The position numbers and the translations under genes were made by a program. From Dehalococcoidia bacterium (GTDB taxonomy: Bacteria; Chloroflexota; Dehalococcoidia; GIF9; UBA5629), in assembly GCA_014384515.1 (NCBI GenBank), contig JACNFS010000032.1, positions 1 through 6,313 on the forward strand: a stretch of DNA of 6,313 nt, in the 5' to 3' direction. Positions 4,995-6,313 of this stretch are shown here, piece after piece; within the stretch, counting starts at the first letter, position 1; each line of letters begins with the position of its first letter. Under the pieces are notes generated by a model. That model was not told the DNA's origin, ran no database searches, and saw nothing but the letters and a program-made list of their open reading frames with translations.

Positions 4995-6270
4995 AATCTG
5001 TCCTTTTCCAGGGATACGCTACAATCAAGAGAAAGTCGGAGATTTGGCATCAGTTATCTGCCCTCCGTACGATGTCATTTCTCCCGAAGAGCAAAGAGCC
5101 TATTATGAGAAAAGCGACTACAATGTCATCCGCCTAGAGCACGCGCTGAAGCTGCCTGAAGATACCCAGAGCGATAACAAGCATAGCCGAGCCAATGCCA
5201 CCTTTAACCAGTGGATAAAAGAGGGCATCCTGCAGGACGACCCTGTAGCCTCTTTCTATGTTCACGAACACAGCTTCGCCTATCGGAATATCAGAAAAAG
5301 GCGCCTGGGGCTGATAGCGTGTATCCGGCTGGAGCCATGGGAGAACAAGGTTGTATTTCCCCACGAAAACACGGTGCCAGGCATCAAGAGTGACCGTCTA
5401 GAGCTGATGCGAGCCTGCAACGCCAACTTCAGCCCACTCCTCGGCCTTTACGAAGACCCGGGGCAGAGAGTCACCAAACTATTGATTTCGCAAACAAAGC
5501 GTAGGCCGCTACTTGATTTGACCCAAGCTGGTGATACACACAAGGTTTGGATGTCCAGCGAACCTGAATTCGTCCAGAGAGTCAGTCACTTCCTGGCTCC
5601 CAAGCCTATCTACATCGCCGACGGACATCATCGCTATGAAACGGCTTTAGCTTACCGGGATGAAAGGCAGCAAAGCAGTTCATCGGCCATCGGCGAGGAA
5701 TCCTTCAATTTTGTCATGATGACACTTGTGGCGTTCTCTGACCCTGGACTTATGGTTTTGCCTCTCCACCGCCTGATGCGCGGCATACCTTCTGAGACTC
5801 TGACCGGACTCAGAAAGCAGCTAGAAACGTTTTTTGAGATAGAGTCCGTTCCCTTGGCTGAAACTGGATTGCCGGAGCTGAGAGGAGCAAGCTCAAGGGT
5901 CCTGGGATTGGAGTCGGGGAGCCTTGTAGGTTTGAGACTTCGCCAGTCCGTATCCCTCAAAGAAATAATGCCCAGGGACCATTCCGAGATTTACAGAAAG
6001 CTGGATGTCAGCATTCTCCAGCATCTCATCATAGAGAAGCTGATAGCGCCAGGTGAAAGCAGTAACCTCGCTTATACCCCTGATAGCGAGCAAGCCCGAA
6101 AACAGGTAGAAAGCGGTGAGTATCAACTGGCGTTTCTGTTGAATCCCCTGCCGGTGACAACCATTAAGGCAATCGCCGATGCCCACGATAGAATGCCCGG
6201 GAAATCGACTTACTTCTATCCCAAATTGCCTACCGGTCTGGTGATCAACTGCCTCGAGGGGGAGCTATAA
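4987..6270 (+). CDS. DUF1015 family protein, 427 aa, function unknown
   Basis: The conserved blocks of DUF1015 (COG4198) appear in their usual order: PFPGIRYN (6-13), CPPYDVISPEEQ (25-36), NVIRLEHAL (46-54), FPHENT (124-129) followed by KSDRLELMRACNANFSPLLGLY (134-155), IADGHHRYETALAY (210-223), the LDVSILQHLI helix (339-348) and MPGKSTYFYPKLPTGLVIN (403-421). The length is typical (about 410-430 aa) and there is no signal peptide or membrane segment, so it should be cytosolic. No catalytic activity is firmly assigned to the family that I can cite; the invariant ADGHHRYE and PPYDVI motifs suggest an enzyme active site. The TTG start is supported by AGGAGGA (4974-4980) 6 nt upstream and by the conserved PFPG motif following at once. 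It lies 30 nt after purL and is probably co-transcribed with it. The last 43 bases of the window after its TAA show no clear gene or terminator. Confidence 0.93.
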   Translation: MAEICPFPGIRYNQEKVGDLASVICPPYDVISPEEQRAYYEKSDYNVIRLEHALKLPEDTQSDNKHSRANATFNQWIKEGILQDDPVASFYVHEHSFAYRNIRKRRLGLIACIRLEPWENKVVFPHENTVPGIKSDRLELMRACNANFSPLLGLYEDPGQRVTKLLISQTKRRPLLDLTQAGDTHKVWMSSEPEFVQRVSHFLAPKPIYIADGHHRYETALAYRDERQQSSSSAIGEESFNFVMMTLVAFSDPGLMVLPLHRLMRGIPSETLTGLRKQLETFFEIESVPLAETGLPELRGASSRVLGLESGSLVGLRLRQSVSLKEIMPRDHSEIYRKLDVSILQHLIIEKLIAPGESSNLAYTPDSEQARKQVESGEYQLAFLLNPLPVTTIKAIADAHDRMPGKSTYFYPKLPTGLVINCLEGEL

Positions 6271-6313
6271 ACCGAGCCTCCCTTTCAGGATAACTTTTGG
6301 CTTATGCCCCATA

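Noticed and set aside
6271..6313. Possible start of another gene at ATG 6304
   Set aside because: Only three codons are visible, and the nearest purine stretch (AGGA at 6287-6290) is about 13 nt away, so it cannot be supported.
1..6313. Defence system, prophage, transposase or CRISPR array
   Set aside because: No gene of these types and no regularly spaced repeats are visible; the complete genes are conserved housekeeping families, the GYD protein and a DUF1015 protein.

Overview
The window looks like ordinary chromosome of a mid-GC bacterium. The genes resemble those of Chloroflexota, perhaps Dehalococcoidia. That guess rests on the general look of the proteins, the frequent GTG/TTG starts and a dispersed palindromic repeat (242-312), and it has not been tested by phylogeny. 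No transposase, integrase, tRNA, rRNA or CRISPR array is visible.

Layout. At the left edge a zinc-ribbon protein runs leftward out of the window (start near 115 or 130). Positions 131-762 hold no convincing protein gene. This stretch contains a 71-bp imperfect palindrome, a 12-bp inverted repeat that brackets it, and, from about 387 to 604, a dense set of nested helices with a long-range closing stem and a possible pseudoknot. I read this last part as a candidate structured RNA on the + strand. A leftward GYD-domain gene (763-1065) follows. Its promoter diverges from a strong sigma-70-type promoter (1253-1281) that drives rpsU (ribosomal protein S21) and a GatB/YqeY-domain gene. That pair ends in an intrinsic terminator (2034-2066).

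The right two thirds is a compact rightward operon: purQ (GTG start, right after the terminator U-tract), purL (TTG start, overlapping purQ by 14 nt) and a DUF1015 gene (TTG start, strong Shine-Dalgarno). PurQ supplies ammonia from glutamine, and small-type PurL uses it with ATP to turn FGAR into FGAM in de novo purine synthesis. PurS, the usual third subunit, is not in the window. The DUF1015 protein has unknown function; its position suggests co-expression with the purine genes but does not prove a shared pathway.

The protein genes are mostly conserved housekeeping families. The least explained parts are the structured non-coding region at 387-604 (possibly extending to 745), the terminator abutting the purQ ribosome-binding site, and a 13-codon ORF bridging purL and DUF1015.
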